The notes under the pieces were generated by a model. It saw only the letters and a list, made by a program, of their open reading frames with translations. It made no database searches and had not been told where the DNA came from. From Thalassospira profundimaris (GTDB lineage Bacteria > Pseudomonadota > Alphaproteobacteria > Rhodospirillales > Thalassospiraceae), in assembly GCF_003326755.1 (NCBI RefSeq), contig NZ_JPWH01000027.1:1-60225 (forward strand): DNA of 60,225 nucleotides. Reading direction: 5' to 3'. Positions 36,704 to 46,077 of the stretch are shown in pieces (the stretch's first letter is position 1; every line of letters starts with the position of its first letter). The position numbers and the translations under genes were made by a program.

Positions 36704-37855
36704 ATGGCCCTTCATTTTGAACGCAGTGAACTCGCCCAACGCCGTGCCGCCACCATCGCCAAACTTGAAAAAGCCGGTCTCGACGGTCTTTTGATGTTTC
36801 GCCAGGAAAGCATGTTTTACCTGACGGGCTATGACACCTTTGGATATGTGTTTTTCCAGTGTCTTTACCTGGGAAGTGATGGCCGGGTCGCCCTGATCAC
36901 CCGCGCACCCGACCTGCGCCAGGCACGCCATACCTCGGACATCGAGGATATTCGCATCTGGGTGGATGGTCCCGATGTCAACCCGGCCCTGCAATTGCGC
37001 GACATGCTGGCAGAATTTGGCGCAGCAGGCAAAAAGCTGGGCGTGGAATATGATGCCTATGGCTTAACCGCAGCAAATGGCAAAAAGCTCGATACCGCCC
37101 TTGCGGGGTTTTGCACCCTTGCCGATGCGTCCCGGCTGGTATCCGAATTACGTGTGATCAAAAGCCCGGCAGAACTGGCCTATATTCGCCGGGCAGGCGA
37201 ATTGGCCGATGATGCCTGGGACGCCGCCTTGACACAGGTGCACGCCGGGGCCTTTGAAGGCGATATTCTGGCTGCCATGCAGGGTGCCGTTTTTGCGGGC
37301 GGCGGGGATTATCCCGGCAATGAATTTATCATAGGTGCGGGCCAGGATGCGTTGTTGTGCCGTTATTTTTCCGGGCGCAAGCACCTGGCCGAAACCGATC
37401 AGATCACCCTGGAATGGGCCGGGGCCTATCGCCGCTATCATGCCGCCATGATGCGCACCGTGCCGATTGGCACAACCTCCCCCCGGCATATTGAAATGCA
37501 CAAGGTCGCCTGCGAGGCAATGGCAGCCTGCCGCGATGCCCTTAAACCCGGGGAGCCGATTGGCAATGTCTTTGATGCCTATGCCCGTATCTGCGACAAA
37601 AATGGCATGAAATCCCATCGGCTGAATGCCTGTGGCTATTCAATGGGCACGACCTTTGCGCCAAACTGGATGGACTGGCCGATGTTTTACCACGACAACC
37701 CCGTCATTGCCGAACCGGGCATGGTGTTTTTCCTGCACATGATCCTGATGGACAGTGACAGCGGTTGTGCCATGTGCCCAGGCCATTCCGTGATTGTCAC
37801 CGATCAAGGAAACGAGGCACTATCGCGCCATTCGCTGGACCTTGTAACCCGCTGA
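36704..37855 (+). CDS. M24-family (creatinase/aminopeptidase-fold) protein, metal site degenerate
   Basis: A 383-residue protein with the two-domain layout of Xaa-Pro peptidases and creatinase: N-terminal domain (FRQESMFYLTGYDTFGYVFF) and a pita-bread C-terminal domain. The five metal ligands of M24 peptidases are not conserved: where DxG...D is expected it has LEWAGAYRRYHAAMMRT, the GHG-H segment reads ACGYSMG, and the two glutamates are replaced (FFLHMIL, PGHSVIVT). It is therefore unlikely to be a standard aminopeptidase; like creatinase it may hydrolyse a small C-N bond substrate without metal. Substrate unknown. Confidence 0.88.
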   Translation: MALHFERSELAQRRAATIAKLEKAGLDGLLMFRQESMFYLTGYDTFGYVFFQCLYLGSDGRVALITRAPDLRQARHTSDIEDIRIWVDGPDVNPALQLRDMLAEFGAAGKKLGVEYDAYGLTAANGKKLDTALAGFCTLADASRLVSELRVIKSPAELAYIRRAGELADDAWDAALTQVHAGAFEGDILAAMQGAVFAGGGDYPGNEFIIGAGQDALLCRYFSGRKHLAETDQITLEWAGAYRRYHAAMMRTVPIGTTSPRHIEMHKVACEAMAACRDALKPGEPIGNVFDAYARICDKNGMKSHRLNACGYSMGTTFAPNWMDWPMFYHDNPVIAEPGMVFFLHMILMDSDSGCAMCPGHSVIVTDQGNEALSRHSLDLVTR

Positions 37856-37913
37856 TCTGTCACCGCTCAAACGGATCACACGACACTACACCACACTGCA
37901 TCATACGTCATAG

Positions 37914-37946
37914 GCCCTGTTGTCCGCCCGCACCGGGCAACAGGGC
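37914..37946. terminator. Hairpin between convergent genes
   Basis: GCCCTGTTG (37914-37922) pairs exactly with CAACAGGGC (37938-37946) across 15 bases. Lies between the convergent M24 and secreted-protein genes; no T-run, so termination is plausible but not certain. Confidence 0.5.
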
Positions 37947-37964
37947 GCGACGCATCGCGCAAGG

Positions 37965-38429
37965 TCAGTAAAATTCGACAATATTGCACTGGTTGCCCTG
38001 GGCGACATGGCGCCCACTGGGCATTTTGGCGACCAGCACTTCACGGCATGACGCCGAAAGCGATACGTTACCGGGGCTGTTTTTGTCAAAATAGGCCAGT
38101 TCCGCCTCGGCCAGCGGATGCGCAAGGCGCATGGCAATCATAATCGGCTGGCTGTCCAGGTCGGCGGTTTGCATCAATACCGCCATTTCCTTTATCCCGG
38201 TTTGCGGATTCGTCAACCTGGCGAGTTGGCCTTTCTCGCCCGAAATTTCAACATTTCTTTGAGTATCAAGAATTTGAACCTGACGGCCATTCGGTTGCCC
38301 ACCCGTGCCATCATTAGTGCCGTCTTTCTGGTCGGATGCGGCGTTCGCGGCGTCCGCCAGGGCGGTACCACATAAAAGAAAAACGGCCGACATCGCCCAA
38401 AGGATTGACTGGGAAAGAACGCGCTTCAT
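37965..38429 (-). CDS. Secreted hypothetical protein
   Basis: A 154-residue protein with a signal peptide (MKRVLSQSILWAMSAVFLLC, then GTALADA as cleavage region), a short Gly/Asn/Asp-rich linker and a compact C-terminal domain (residues about 50-154) with two cysteines that could form a disulfide (SCREV and NQCNIVEF). Probably periplasmic. No family recognised. The ATG lies 82 bases from the hybrid kinase stop on the same strand, so cotranscription with that kinase is possible. Confidence 0.78.
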   Translation of the reverse strand: MKRVLSQSILWAMSAVFLLCGTALADAANAASDQKDGTNDGTGGQPNGRQVQILDTQRNVEISGEKGQLARLTNPQTGIKEMAVLMQTADLDSQPIMIAMRLAHPLAEAELAYFDKNSPGNVSLSASCREVLVAKMPSGRHVAQGNQCNIVEFY

Positions 38430-38511
38430 GGATTTGTTCTCCTTTATCGCCCCTCAATCCCTTTCACCTAACACGGGGAAAACTTTTCAATCAACCATAC
38501 GAACGTCAATC

Positions 38512-41391
38512 TCAATCGAAAGGTGGCTTGTCTGCTGTCACAGCCAATAGTCTTTGCATGGTTTGTTGCAAAATGTCGTCCATTTCCCTGATCATGGCCG
38601 GTGTCTGGTCCAGCGGCCCGTCAAAATATTCAAGGTCCCGCGCCCGGCGCGCAATTTCATCGGCGGCAAGGTTTGCTGCCATTCCCTTAAGCGAATGGGC
38701 CGCGCGGCGAAAGGCAACTGTATCATTAGTCGCAATCGCACCAGTCATGCGGTCACATTCCTCGCGATAGGCATCAGGCAACATTTTGATCAGGGTGATC
38801 ATCTGCTCCCGACCCAGCGCATCAAGCATTTCCTGCATCCGAATCTTGTTGACCCAGACAACTTCATCATCCGAACCGCTTTTTGCATTTTGGCTGGCAT
38901 CTGTTTCGGTGCGGGTATCGATACCCGTATCGGCATCGGTGGTCGTATCGGTATTCGTATCAGGTTCATCGTCGCGCTGGGTGTCTGTTGCCCCGGCCAC
39001 TATACCCGGCCCCACAAGGGTTCTGTCTTGGGCTGGCCGATCCGTCTCCGCCAACAGGCCGGGCATTTGACCGGACCGATGGCGCAACATGTCATTCTTT
39101 TTGGACAGATCCACTGCCTTTCGCGGCAAATGCAGGGCCGAATGCTGCTGTACGGGGGCGGGTAAATCCTGCTTGGGTGGCACCCCCCCACTTATCGCCG
39201 TTTCCGGCCACCGTGCGGCCCGGCCATTTTCCTGTGCCACTTCAGTGCCGATATTACCGCCATCACCGGCATCCTCTGCCTCACTGGCCGTCTTTGGGGC
39301 GGCCTGCCCCCTGGCAGCAGCACGGATTTCAGACAGGGTTTGCCACGGAATATCAGCCGGACCGGCCGAACGCGCCTGGTTCGTGTCAGCCGTTGCCGAC
39401 GATCCGCCGCCGGTAAGGTCAAGCAAATCGCCGCGCCCGCGCAAATGATGAATCAGGCTTGCATAAAGGCGCCGTTCCTCGATCGGTTTGGTCAGCACTT
39501 CATCCATTCCAGCGGCAAGAAAATCACGCTGCCGGTCGGCGAAAACATCGGCTGTCACCCCAATAACAGGCACGCGCCCACCGCTGGATTCCCGCTCGAT
39601 TTCACGAATATGGCGGGTTGCCCCCTCCCCGTCGAGAACCGGCATATGGGCATCCATCAGAATGACATCATATTTGTTTTTCTGAAACGCCTGCACCGCC
39701 AGGCGCCCGTTCCCGACAATATCGACCTTAAGCCCCATGCGTTCCAGAAAGGCCGACATCACATTGGCATTGATTTCGTTATCCTCAACCACCAAAACGC
39801 GCTTGTCGGCCAAAATGCCAATCGGATTTTCCTCAGCCCGGGCTTTGTCGTGATCTATCAGGTCTTGCGTTACACTGCGCACGTCAAATGGCAGCCAACA
39901 GTCAAAACGTGTGCCCTGGCCAGGAACACTGTGCAAACCGATATGCCCGCCCATCATCCGGATCAGGTTTTGCGAAATCGACAATCCCAGGCCGGTCCCG
40001 CCAAACTGGCGCATGGTTGAACTGTCCCCCTGGGTAAAAGCCTGAAAAATTCTTTCCTGGCGTTCCGGGGCAATACCAATGCCGGTATCACTGACGGAAA
40101 ACCGGTAAACCTCGTTGGGACGATGACCGGGAATACGCCCGCCCGCACGGCTGGGGTCATATTCAACAACCAGGTGCACACTGCCTTTTCGGGTAAACTT
40201 TACCGCATTAGACAACAGGTTCCACAATACCTGGCGGAACCGCACTTCATCGCCCATGAAAATACGGTTGCGCAATATTTTGTCATCCCAGACCAGCTTT
40301 AGGTTTTTTTCCTGTGTCAGGGCCAAAATGGCACTGGATAAATCACAGGTCACATCATAGGGGCGAAAAGGCCGGATCTCGATATCGGCATGGCCGGCCT
40401 CGATCTTGCTCATATCCAGAATATCGTTCAGCAAGGTCATCAGGGCCCGGCCAGACGATAAAATGGCGTTTACTCTTTCTCGCTGTATCTGATTGAGATT
40501 TGTCTGGCGCAGCAACTGTGCCATTCCCAGCACCCCGTTAAGCGGGGTTCGGATTTCGTGGCTCATGGTGGCAAGAAAGGCGCTTTTTGCCGAGCTGGCC
40601 TGCGAGGCGCTGCGATAAAGATCGCGCAGGGCCGCCACCATCGCGATCAGCACAAATCCATAACTGAACAAACGCGACGGCATCAAGAACGCTTCGGTTA
40701 TATTGCGTCCTGTCTCGTCAAACAGCATAAACGCCATATGATGATAAACAGCATTAAGCAGAAATAGGGTAAAAAGCACCTCGAATGCTGCGGGGCGACG
40801 AATGACCCGCATCAAATACCCCGACAATGCCATCAGGGTCAAAACGATACTGCCCAACAAGGGCAAAATCATCATGTTGGAAAAAACATGTGAAAAATCA
40901 TAGGCAAAATTGGGGGAAACCAGCGACAGCGCAAGCTGCACAACAATCACGCAGCCCAAAATCACGGGGATGGCGATCCAGATCTGGTCACTACGACAAA
41001 TATTGTCGCGTGCATTGGCGCGCAGCAGGCTGACCAGAAAAAAACCATTGGCGACCACGCGACTAAGCAGGACGAACCACGACACATCCGAAAACAGGGC
41101 CCACAGCCAGCCAGGCTGTAAATGCGCCAATATCATCGGCGCGGCAAGATTAACCCCGTCACCCACAAATAGCGCGACCATGCCCAGCGCCACATAAAGC
41201 AGTTGTCGCCGCCCCGTCGTGTCATAAATGACAAAGCCAACCGCGACCGAAAACAGCGCCATAAATTCGACAACAAAGGCGATGGCAAATGACAGTTCCC
41301 TGCCCGGTGCCCCGAAAAGAACAGGCACCGTAAAATAAATACCCGCAATGAACGAAAACACCGCCAGACAAATGGCCGTCAGTCGAAGCAT
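38512..41391 (-). CDS. Hybrid histidine kinase with receiver and HPt domains
   Basis: A 959-residue membrane sensor. About seven to eight hydrophobic helices fill residues 1-255; then HisKA (FLATMSHEIRTPLNGVLG, phospho-His about 278), HATPase (N-box LWNLLSNAVKF, G1 SDTGIGIAP, G2 FGGTGLGLSIS), a receiver (VLVVEDNEINANV; VILMDAHMPVLDG with phospho-Asp), and a C-terminal HPt (AAHSLKGMAANL with phospho-His). A roughly 200-residue disordered linker, including a Thr/Asp repeat (TDTTTDADTGIDT), separates receiver and HPt. All phosphorelay steps are in one chain, so the output regulator must be encoded elsewhere; none is adjacent. Confidence 0.94.
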   Translation of the reverse strand: MLRLTAICLAVFSFIAGIYFTVPVLFGAPGRELSFAIAFVVEFMALFSVAVGFVIYDTTGRRQLLYVALGMVALFVGDGVNLAAPMILAHLQPGWLWALFSDVSWFVLLSRVVANGFFLVSLLRANARDNICRSDQIWIAIPVILGCVIVVQLALSLVSPNFAYDFSHVFSNMMILPLLGSIVLTLMALSGYLMRVIRRPAAFEVLFTLFLLNAVYHHMAFMLFDETGRNITEAFLMPSRLFSYGFVLIAMVAALRDLYRSASQASSAKSAFLATMSHEIRTPLNGVLGMAQLLRQTNLNQIQRERVNAILSSGRALMTLLNDILDMSKIEAGHADIEIRPFRPYDVTCDLSSAILALTQEKNLKLVWDDKILRNRIFMGDEVRFRQVLWNLLSNAVKFTRKGSVHLVVEYDPSRAGGRIPGHRPNEVYRFSVSDTGIGIAPERQERIFQAFTQGDSSTMRQFGGTGLGLSISQNLIRMMGGHIGLHSVPGQGTRFDCWLPFDVRSVTQDLIDHDKARAEENPIGILADKRVLVVEDNEINANVMSAFLERMGLKVDIVGNGRLAVQAFQKNKYDVILMDAHMPVLDGEGATRHIREIERESSGGRVPVIGVTADVFADRQRDFLAAGMDEVLTKPIEERRLYASLIHHLRGRGDLLDLTGGGSSATADTNQARSAGPADIPWQTLSEIRAAARGQAAPKTASEAEDAGDGGNIGTEVAQENGRAARWPETAISGGVPPKQDLPAPVQQHSALHLPRKAVDLSKKNDMLRHRSGQMPGLLAETDRPAQDRTLVGPGIVAGATDTQRDDEPDTNTDTTTDADTGIDTRTETDASQNAKSGSDDEVVWVNKIRMQEMLDALGREQMITLIKMLPDAYREECDRMTGAIATNDTVAFRRAAHSLKGMAANLAADEIARRARDLEYFDGPLDQTPAMIREMDDILQQTMQRLLAVTADKPPFD

Positions 41392-41496
41392 CTACCCCCG
41401 GTCTCCCAACTCGCTTCACGCTATTTATATTTATCCGCCAACAACCGGACCATTTGTGCCGTTCACACGGCTGCCCAAGGCGACATACTTAGGACA

Positions 41497-42423
41497 TCAC
41501 GCCGAAAGGATCGCGCGGCTCCAGGCCAATATGTCGTCGTCAATCTTTTGCATATGCCGGTATTTTTCAAACTGCCGGGCAATCAGCAAAAGTCTTTCGC
41601 GAAAGGACGGGGGCATTTCCAGATCAAGCAACGGATCCCCCAGCGGGTCAAAGGCCGCATTCTGAAACTCCAGCGACAGGCTGATCCGTGGGGAAGATGC
41701 GTGCCGCGATGCCCGGCTTCCCCAGTGATACACATCCTGACGCCATCCCATAACCGCACCGGGACTGGCTGGCAATGCCCTTACATCCTGTAATTCAATA
41801 TCCTGAGGTTTTGTAACAACAAAATCATACCACCTCTCGAAACTGCGCGGCAACACATACATACAGCCATTCTCGGGCGTTGCCTCTGTCAGCGGCACCC
41901 ACAATGAAAGACTGATCAGCATGTCATCGCCAATCGCGCTTTCACCCTGATAATCGCGATGCGGCGGCCACCCCCGGCCCTGATCACGCGGATCAACATG
42001 CCAGGCCCAGAAATGCGGCAGCAATGCAACCCTGTCCCCCAGAAAATGGGTCAATAACGGGCGCAGTGCTGCAAAAACCTGCCAGGCCTCATCATACAAA
42101 TAAATCATCGCGGGCGGCAGGCCGGCGTCAACAAGGCGCTCTATCGCATCACGCAAACCAGACAGCAGGGTAACGGGCAAAATATCATGCAGCAGAAAAT
42201 ACCCCTCGTCCCAAAACCGCTCCGACAGGGCCGAAAAACTGACCCCGGCAAACAGGTCAGGCGCTTCGTCTTCCTTCCGGCTCTCCGCCGGGTTTATATT
42301 TGCGGTCTTGTCGGCACACGCCTTCAGTATGGCATCATTGGCCCCTGCCTGGCCGGAAATATACAGGTTGGGGTTAAGCTCGCGCCAGTAATCGGCGTTT
42401 TGTGCCTGTTTGACCGTTATCAT
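41497..42423 (-). CDS. Phytanoyl-CoA dioxygenase (PhyH) family oxygenase
   Basis: A 308-residue Fe(II)/2-oxoglutarate-dependent dioxygenase. Iron ligands: the HxD in GWPPHRDYQGES and a distal His in QDVYHWGSRAS; the 2-oxoglutarate-binding Arg is probably in SSPRISLSLEF. LWVPLTEATPENGCMYVLPR is typical of PhyH proteins. Substrate unknown; this is not EctD, whose signature is lacking. It lies between the hybrid kinase and the divergent threonine-phosphate decarboxylase gene. Confidence 0.87.
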   Translation of the reverse strand: MITVKQAQNADYWRELNPNLYISGQAGANDAILKACADKTANINPAESRKEDEAPDLFAGVSFSALSERFWDEGYFLLHDILPVTLLSGLRDAIERLVDAGLPPAMIYLYDEAWQVFAALRPLLTHFLGDRVALLPHFWAWHVDPRDQGRGWPPHRDYQGESAIGDDMLISLSLWVPLTEATPENGCMYVLPRSFERWYDFVVTKPQDIELQDVRALPASPGAVMGWRQDVYHWGSRASRHASSPRISLSLEFQNAAFDPLGDPLLDLEMPPSFRERLLLIARQFEKYRHMQKIDDDILAWSRAILSA

Positions 42424-42574
42424 AAATGCAATGCCCTATCGTGCCACCAAAGCCGCGCCAGACGATATGGGCGATTGTCCCCTTGCGCAAGCCCCGGACA
42501 GGCCCGTTTGCCAATGGCATCATTGACCTTGGGAAAACATCGCCCCATACCCTGATCCAAACATCTGTCCGGCC

Positions 42575-42601
42575 CGCCTCTTGCGCCTCTTACGCCTCTT
42601 G
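42575..42601. repeat. Three tandem copies of a 9-mer
   Basis: CGCCTCTTG, CGCCTCTTA, CGCCTCTTG at 42575-42583, 42584-42592 and 42593-42601, ending 87 bases before the decarboxylase start. The period of nine would put binding sites slightly less than one helical turn apart. No cobalamin riboswitch box is seen. Confidence 0.55.
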
Positions 42602-42688
42602 CCTTGGGGGTCAAGGCAGGCTAGGCAGAAACAGGAACAGCACCAGCAATCCCCCTGCCCGATAACCGATGACGGAGCCGCCGATAAA

Positions 42689-43837
42689 ATGAAGGACGAC
42701 ATTTCCCATCATGGTGGCGCGATAGATCTGGCCGCGCAGCGATACGGCATCGCACTGGAGCAATGGCTGGACCTTTCAACCGGGATCAATCCGCTGCCCT
42801 ATCGGGTCGGGGATGTTCCGCAGCATTACTGGCACAGGCTGCCGCTGGCGCACGATTTGGCCGAACTGGTCAAAGCCGCAGAGGACTATTACGGCGTTCC
42901 CGTGCCCGGTCATCTTGTTTGTGCCCCGGGCACACAGGCCCTGATCCAGCTTTTACCCTTTGTTCTGGCGCAAACCCTGCCGGTCAAAAAAGTTGCCGTT
43001 TTTGGGCCAACCTATGGTGAACACGCCCCGGCCTGGAAACGCGCCGGTATTGACACAACCAACATCCAGACAACAGCGAGCGACCGACAGCACATCCTGT
43101 CGCACGGCTTCCACACCCCAACATCCCGCGCCCTGGCCGCCAATCTTCATGCAACAGGCTGGCGTGGTGCGCAAAGTAACATCGATTTTCCGCACCTGGT
43201 GGCAGAGCACGATGTTTTTGTCATCGTCAATCCCAACAATCCTGATGGCGGCATAATTGATGCAGCAACATTGTACGAATTCGCCCAATATCTTGATGCG
43301 CACGACAAATATTTGATCCTGGATGAAGCCTTTGCCGATACCTGCCCGGAAAGTTCGCTGTGCCACCTGATCACACACCTGAAAAACACGGTCATCCTGC
43401 GATCTTTTGGCAAATTCTTTGGCCTGGCGGGCCTGCGCGTTGGATTTGCCATCGCCGCGCCCGCGCTTATTGCCCAATTATCCGACCGCCTTGGTCCGTG
43501 GTCTGTGCCGGGCCCGGCCCTTCATATCGCGACAAAGGCGCTAAGCGACACAGCCTGGCAGCAGCAAACCCGCGAAAACCTGCATATCCAGGCGCGTTGG
43601 CTGGACCAACACATCCTCCGCGCCAGTGGGGCCAAACTGATTGGTGGCACGGACCTTTTACGCCTTTATGCCGGGCAAAACCTGCCCGAATTGCAGCATC
43701 ATCTGGCACAAAAAGGCATTTGGGGACGAAGCTTTGCCCCCGCGCCAACCTGGTTGCGACTGGGCCTGCCTGGCACTGCGGAAAACATGAACCGCCTGGC
43801 AACGGCCCTGTCTGATTTTGAAGAACAAAACGCATAA
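42689..43837 (+). CDS. cobD: L-threonine-O-3-phosphate decarboxylase (cobalamin synthesis)
   Basis: About 382 residues, PLP-dependent aminotransferase fold I. HHGGAIDLAAQRYGI and WLDLSTGINPLPYRV at the N-terminus are typical of CobC/CobD-type enzymes, which make (R)-1-amino-2-propanol phosphate for the cobalamin lower loop. The PLP lysine is in LRSFGKFFGLAGLRVGF; NPNNPDGGII and DEAFADTCPE are cofactor loops. Start at MKDDISHHGG rather than an upstream frame at 42581. Called cobC in the Pseudomonas denitrificans scheme. The usual partner cbiB is not adjacent. Confidence 0.88.
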   Translation: MKDDISHHGGAIDLAAQRYGIALEQWLDLSTGINPLPYRVGDVPQHYWHRLPLAHDLAELVKAAEDYYGVPVPGHLVCAPGTQALIQLLPFVLAQTLPVKKVAVFGPTYGEHAPAWKRAGIDTTNIQTTASDRQHILSHGFHTPTSRALAANLHATGWRGAQSNIDFPHLVAEHDVFVIVNPNNPDGGIIDAATLYEFAQYLDAHDKYLILDEAFADTCPESSLCHLITHLKNTVILRSFGKFFGLAGLRVGFAIAAPALIAQLSDRLGPWSVPGPALHIATKALSDTAWQQQTRENLHIQARWLDQHILRASGAKLIGGTDLLRLYAGQNLPELQHHLAQKGIWGRSFAPAPTWLRLGLPGTAENMNRLATALSDFEEQNA

Positions 43838-43879
43838 GCGTCAAAACAGCCCGTAAACAGGATCCCCAAACGGCTGCCC

Positions 43880-45490
43880 CTAACCGATTTCTTCCCAGGC
43901 CTGTTTTTTCCGATAAATGGTCGATGGACTGACCCCCAATGCCTCGGCGGCACGGGGAATGGAGCCATCACACCGGTTAATGGCATCCTCGATGGCGTCT
44001 TTTTCCACCATCCAAAGCGGACGGATTGCCTCTATGCCCTTGGTGATCTCGTCATTCTTTTTACGCGCATGCACCGGACGGGCGGCAAAAATACCCAAAC
44101 CACTATTGGGCAGGGGTTGCGGCTGGTTCTGGTTGCCCGACAAAAAGGCCAGGGCTTCGTGGTCATCCATCCATATTCGCCCGTCTGCATCGCGCTCGGG
44201 CGAAACCACGGGATGGGGCGGCGGGGCTTCGATGGAACCGTTGACCAAAGACCCCTCAAGGCCAAAATTGCTTACCGGGCGCGGCACCATCGACATTTCA
44301 ACAGCAGGCCCGTTATTCAGCACCACAATATTGCGGATGATGTTTTGAAGCTGGCGAATATTTCCCGGCCAGGAATAGCGTGAAAACAGGTCTGCCACAT
44401 CGGGTGAGAACCGTGTGAAATCGCGGCCCTCTTCCTGGGAAAACCGCTGCAGGTAAAAATTGGCAATCTGCAGCACGTCCAGCCCGCGATCGCGCAAGGG
44501 CGGCATATGCAATGGAATAACGTGAAGGCGATAATACAAATCCTCGCGGAAACGGCCCGCACGAACCTCTTCCAGCGGGTCGCGGTTGGTTGCACAAACA
44601 AACCGCACATCCACTGTTTCCAGCGAACTGCCACCAACCTTCTGAAAGGTTCCGGTCTGGATGAAACGCAAAAGCTTGGTTTGCAGCTCCAGATCCATTT
44701 CGCAAATTTCATCCAGAAACAGGGTTCCATTTGCCGCGCGGTGCGCCGCCCCCTCACGGTCTGTCACCGCACCGGTAAAGGCCCCTTTGACGTGACCGAA
44801 AATCTCGCTTTCCATCAAATCCTTGGGAATGGCGCCGCAGTTTAACGGAATGAAAGGCGCATTTGCCCGCTCGCTACGACGATGAATGGCTTCTGCCGCC
44901 AGTTCCTTGCCCGTCCCGCTTTCACCCGTAATAAAAACGGTCGCCCTGCTTGGCGCTGCGGAATCGATGATCCGGTAAATACCACGCATGGTTTCGGAAG
45001 CACCGATAAAGTCAAAATATTTCTCGCCGTCGCCAAACGTGACGTCCAGCTTCTTTTCCGCACGTCTCCCGCCCCCGCCTTCGGGCGCTGCATTCAATTC
45101 GGCATCCATGTGCTGTGCTTTGCCCGCAAGGGCCGCCGAAACGGTTTCGCGCAATTTTTCAGCGGTAAAGGGTTTTAATAAAAAATCATATGCCCCGTCG
45201 CGCATCGCCTCCACCGCGACATTGACCGAACCATGCGCGGTAATCACGATAATCCGCGTTGATGGTGAAACCTCATGGGCCATGCGCAACACATCGCGAC
45301 CGTCCATATCCGGCAACAGCAAATCAAGAACGACCACATCAAACCGGTTTTCCTGCAACAGGCGAATGGCCTCGCGTCCGACGCCAATATGGGCAATATC
45401 ATGCCCATCGACACGCAAATAATCCTGATATACCCGTGCCAGCGACAGGGTATCTTCAACAATCAGAATACGGGCATCGGAAACTGCCAT
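43880..45490 (-). CDS. Sigma-54-dependent response regulator (NtrC/LuxO type)
   Basis: About 536 residues. Receiver domain ([31 protein letters not shown] with phospho-Asp), AAA+ domain with Walker A GESGTGKE, the sigma-54 contact GAFTGA, and Walker [13 protein letters not shown], then a long Pro/Asn-rich linker and a Fis-type helix-turn-helix ([20 protein letters not shown]). It activates sigma-54 promoters when phosphorylated. A TTG at 45499 is an alternative start. Divergent from the STAS/phosphatase operon, which it might control; no cognate kinase is adjacent. Confidence 0.94.
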   Translation of the reverse strand: MAVSDARILIVEDTLSLARVYQDYLRVDGHDIAHIGVGREAIRLLQENRFDVVVLDLLLPDMDGRDVLRMAHEVSPSTRIIVITAHGSVNVAVEAMRDGAYDFLLKPFTAEKLRETVSAALAGKAQHMDAELNAAPEGGGGRRAEKKLDVTFGDGEKYFDFIGASETMRGIYRIIDSAAPSRATVFITGESGTGKELAAEAIHRRSERANAPFIPLNCGAIPKDLMESEIFGHVKGAFTGAVTDREGAAHRAANGTLFLDEICEMDLELQTKLLRFIQTGTFQKVGGSSLETVDVRFVCATNRDPLEEVRAGRFREDLYYRLHVIPLHMPPLRDRGLDVLQIANFYLQRFSQEEGRDFTRFSPDVADLFSRYSWPGNIRQLQNIIRNIVVLNNGPAVEMSMVPRPVSNFGLEGSLVNGSIEAPPPHPVVSPERDADGRIWMDDHEALAFLSGNQNQPQPLPNSGLGIFAARPVHARKKNDEITKGIEAIRPLWMVEKDAIEDAINRCDGSIPRAAEALGVSPSTIYRKKQAWEEIG

Positions 45491-45769
45491 GCTGGTCAAC
45501 TACTTCCTTCGTCTGACAGGGGCATCAACGGCAGTGCTGCCTATCGTCCTTTTGCCAGAGGTTTTTAGCGAAAACAGTATGAAAAATCATATATATATGA
45601 GTATCCTGTCATCTGACAATCCGGACCGTAACACCCAAACGTCGTGCGCAAAACTTCACATGAGTGAATATAGGCGAAGAACAAAATTTCGGCTAAAATA
45701 TATCCCGACAATTGAAAAATATTGGAAATATTTTTTGAATGGCGACCCGTCGACCAGGAGGAAGACAGC

Positions 45770-46075
45770 GTGATTTATAAAACGCAGCAAAACGAAACTG
45801 CCGTTATCATCGAAATGTCCGAACGCTTTACATTTAGCGACCATACGGTATTTCGCAAACTGATCGACGAACTTTCCAGCCTGAATTCCCTTACCCGGAT
45901 CTTTGATCTCTCCGGGATCGAATTTGTCGATTCAGCCGGGTTGGGCATGCTACTGCTCGCCCGTGACGAGGCGGAAAAAAACCATGCCACCATTGTGCTG
46001 CGCGGGGCAAAAGGCCAGGTCAAACGCATGCTGGAAGTTGCCCGCTTCGACACTCTTTTCCAGATGGAAGACTGA
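45770..46075 (+). CDS. STAS-domain anti-sigma-factor antagonist
   Basis: A 101-residue single STAS domain (SpoIIAA/RsbV type). The phosphorylatable serine lies in IFDLSGIEFVDSAGLGMLL (DSAG, about residue 55). GTG start, with AGGAGG upstream. In partner switching, an HATPase kinase phosphorylates this Ser and a PP2C phosphatase removes it; both activities are encoded by the next gene, which starts three bases after this stop. Hence it is the likely substrate of that protein. Confidence 0.93.
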   Translation: MIYKTQQNETAVIIEMSERFTFSDHTVFRKLIDELSSLNSLTRIFDLSGIEFVDSAGLGMLLLARDEAEKNHATIVLRGAKGQVKRMLEVARFDTLFQMED

Positions 46076-46077
46076 TA

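Noticed and set aside
42424..42688. Cobalamin riboswitch before cobD
   Set aside because: No recognisable B12-box sequence or structure was seen.
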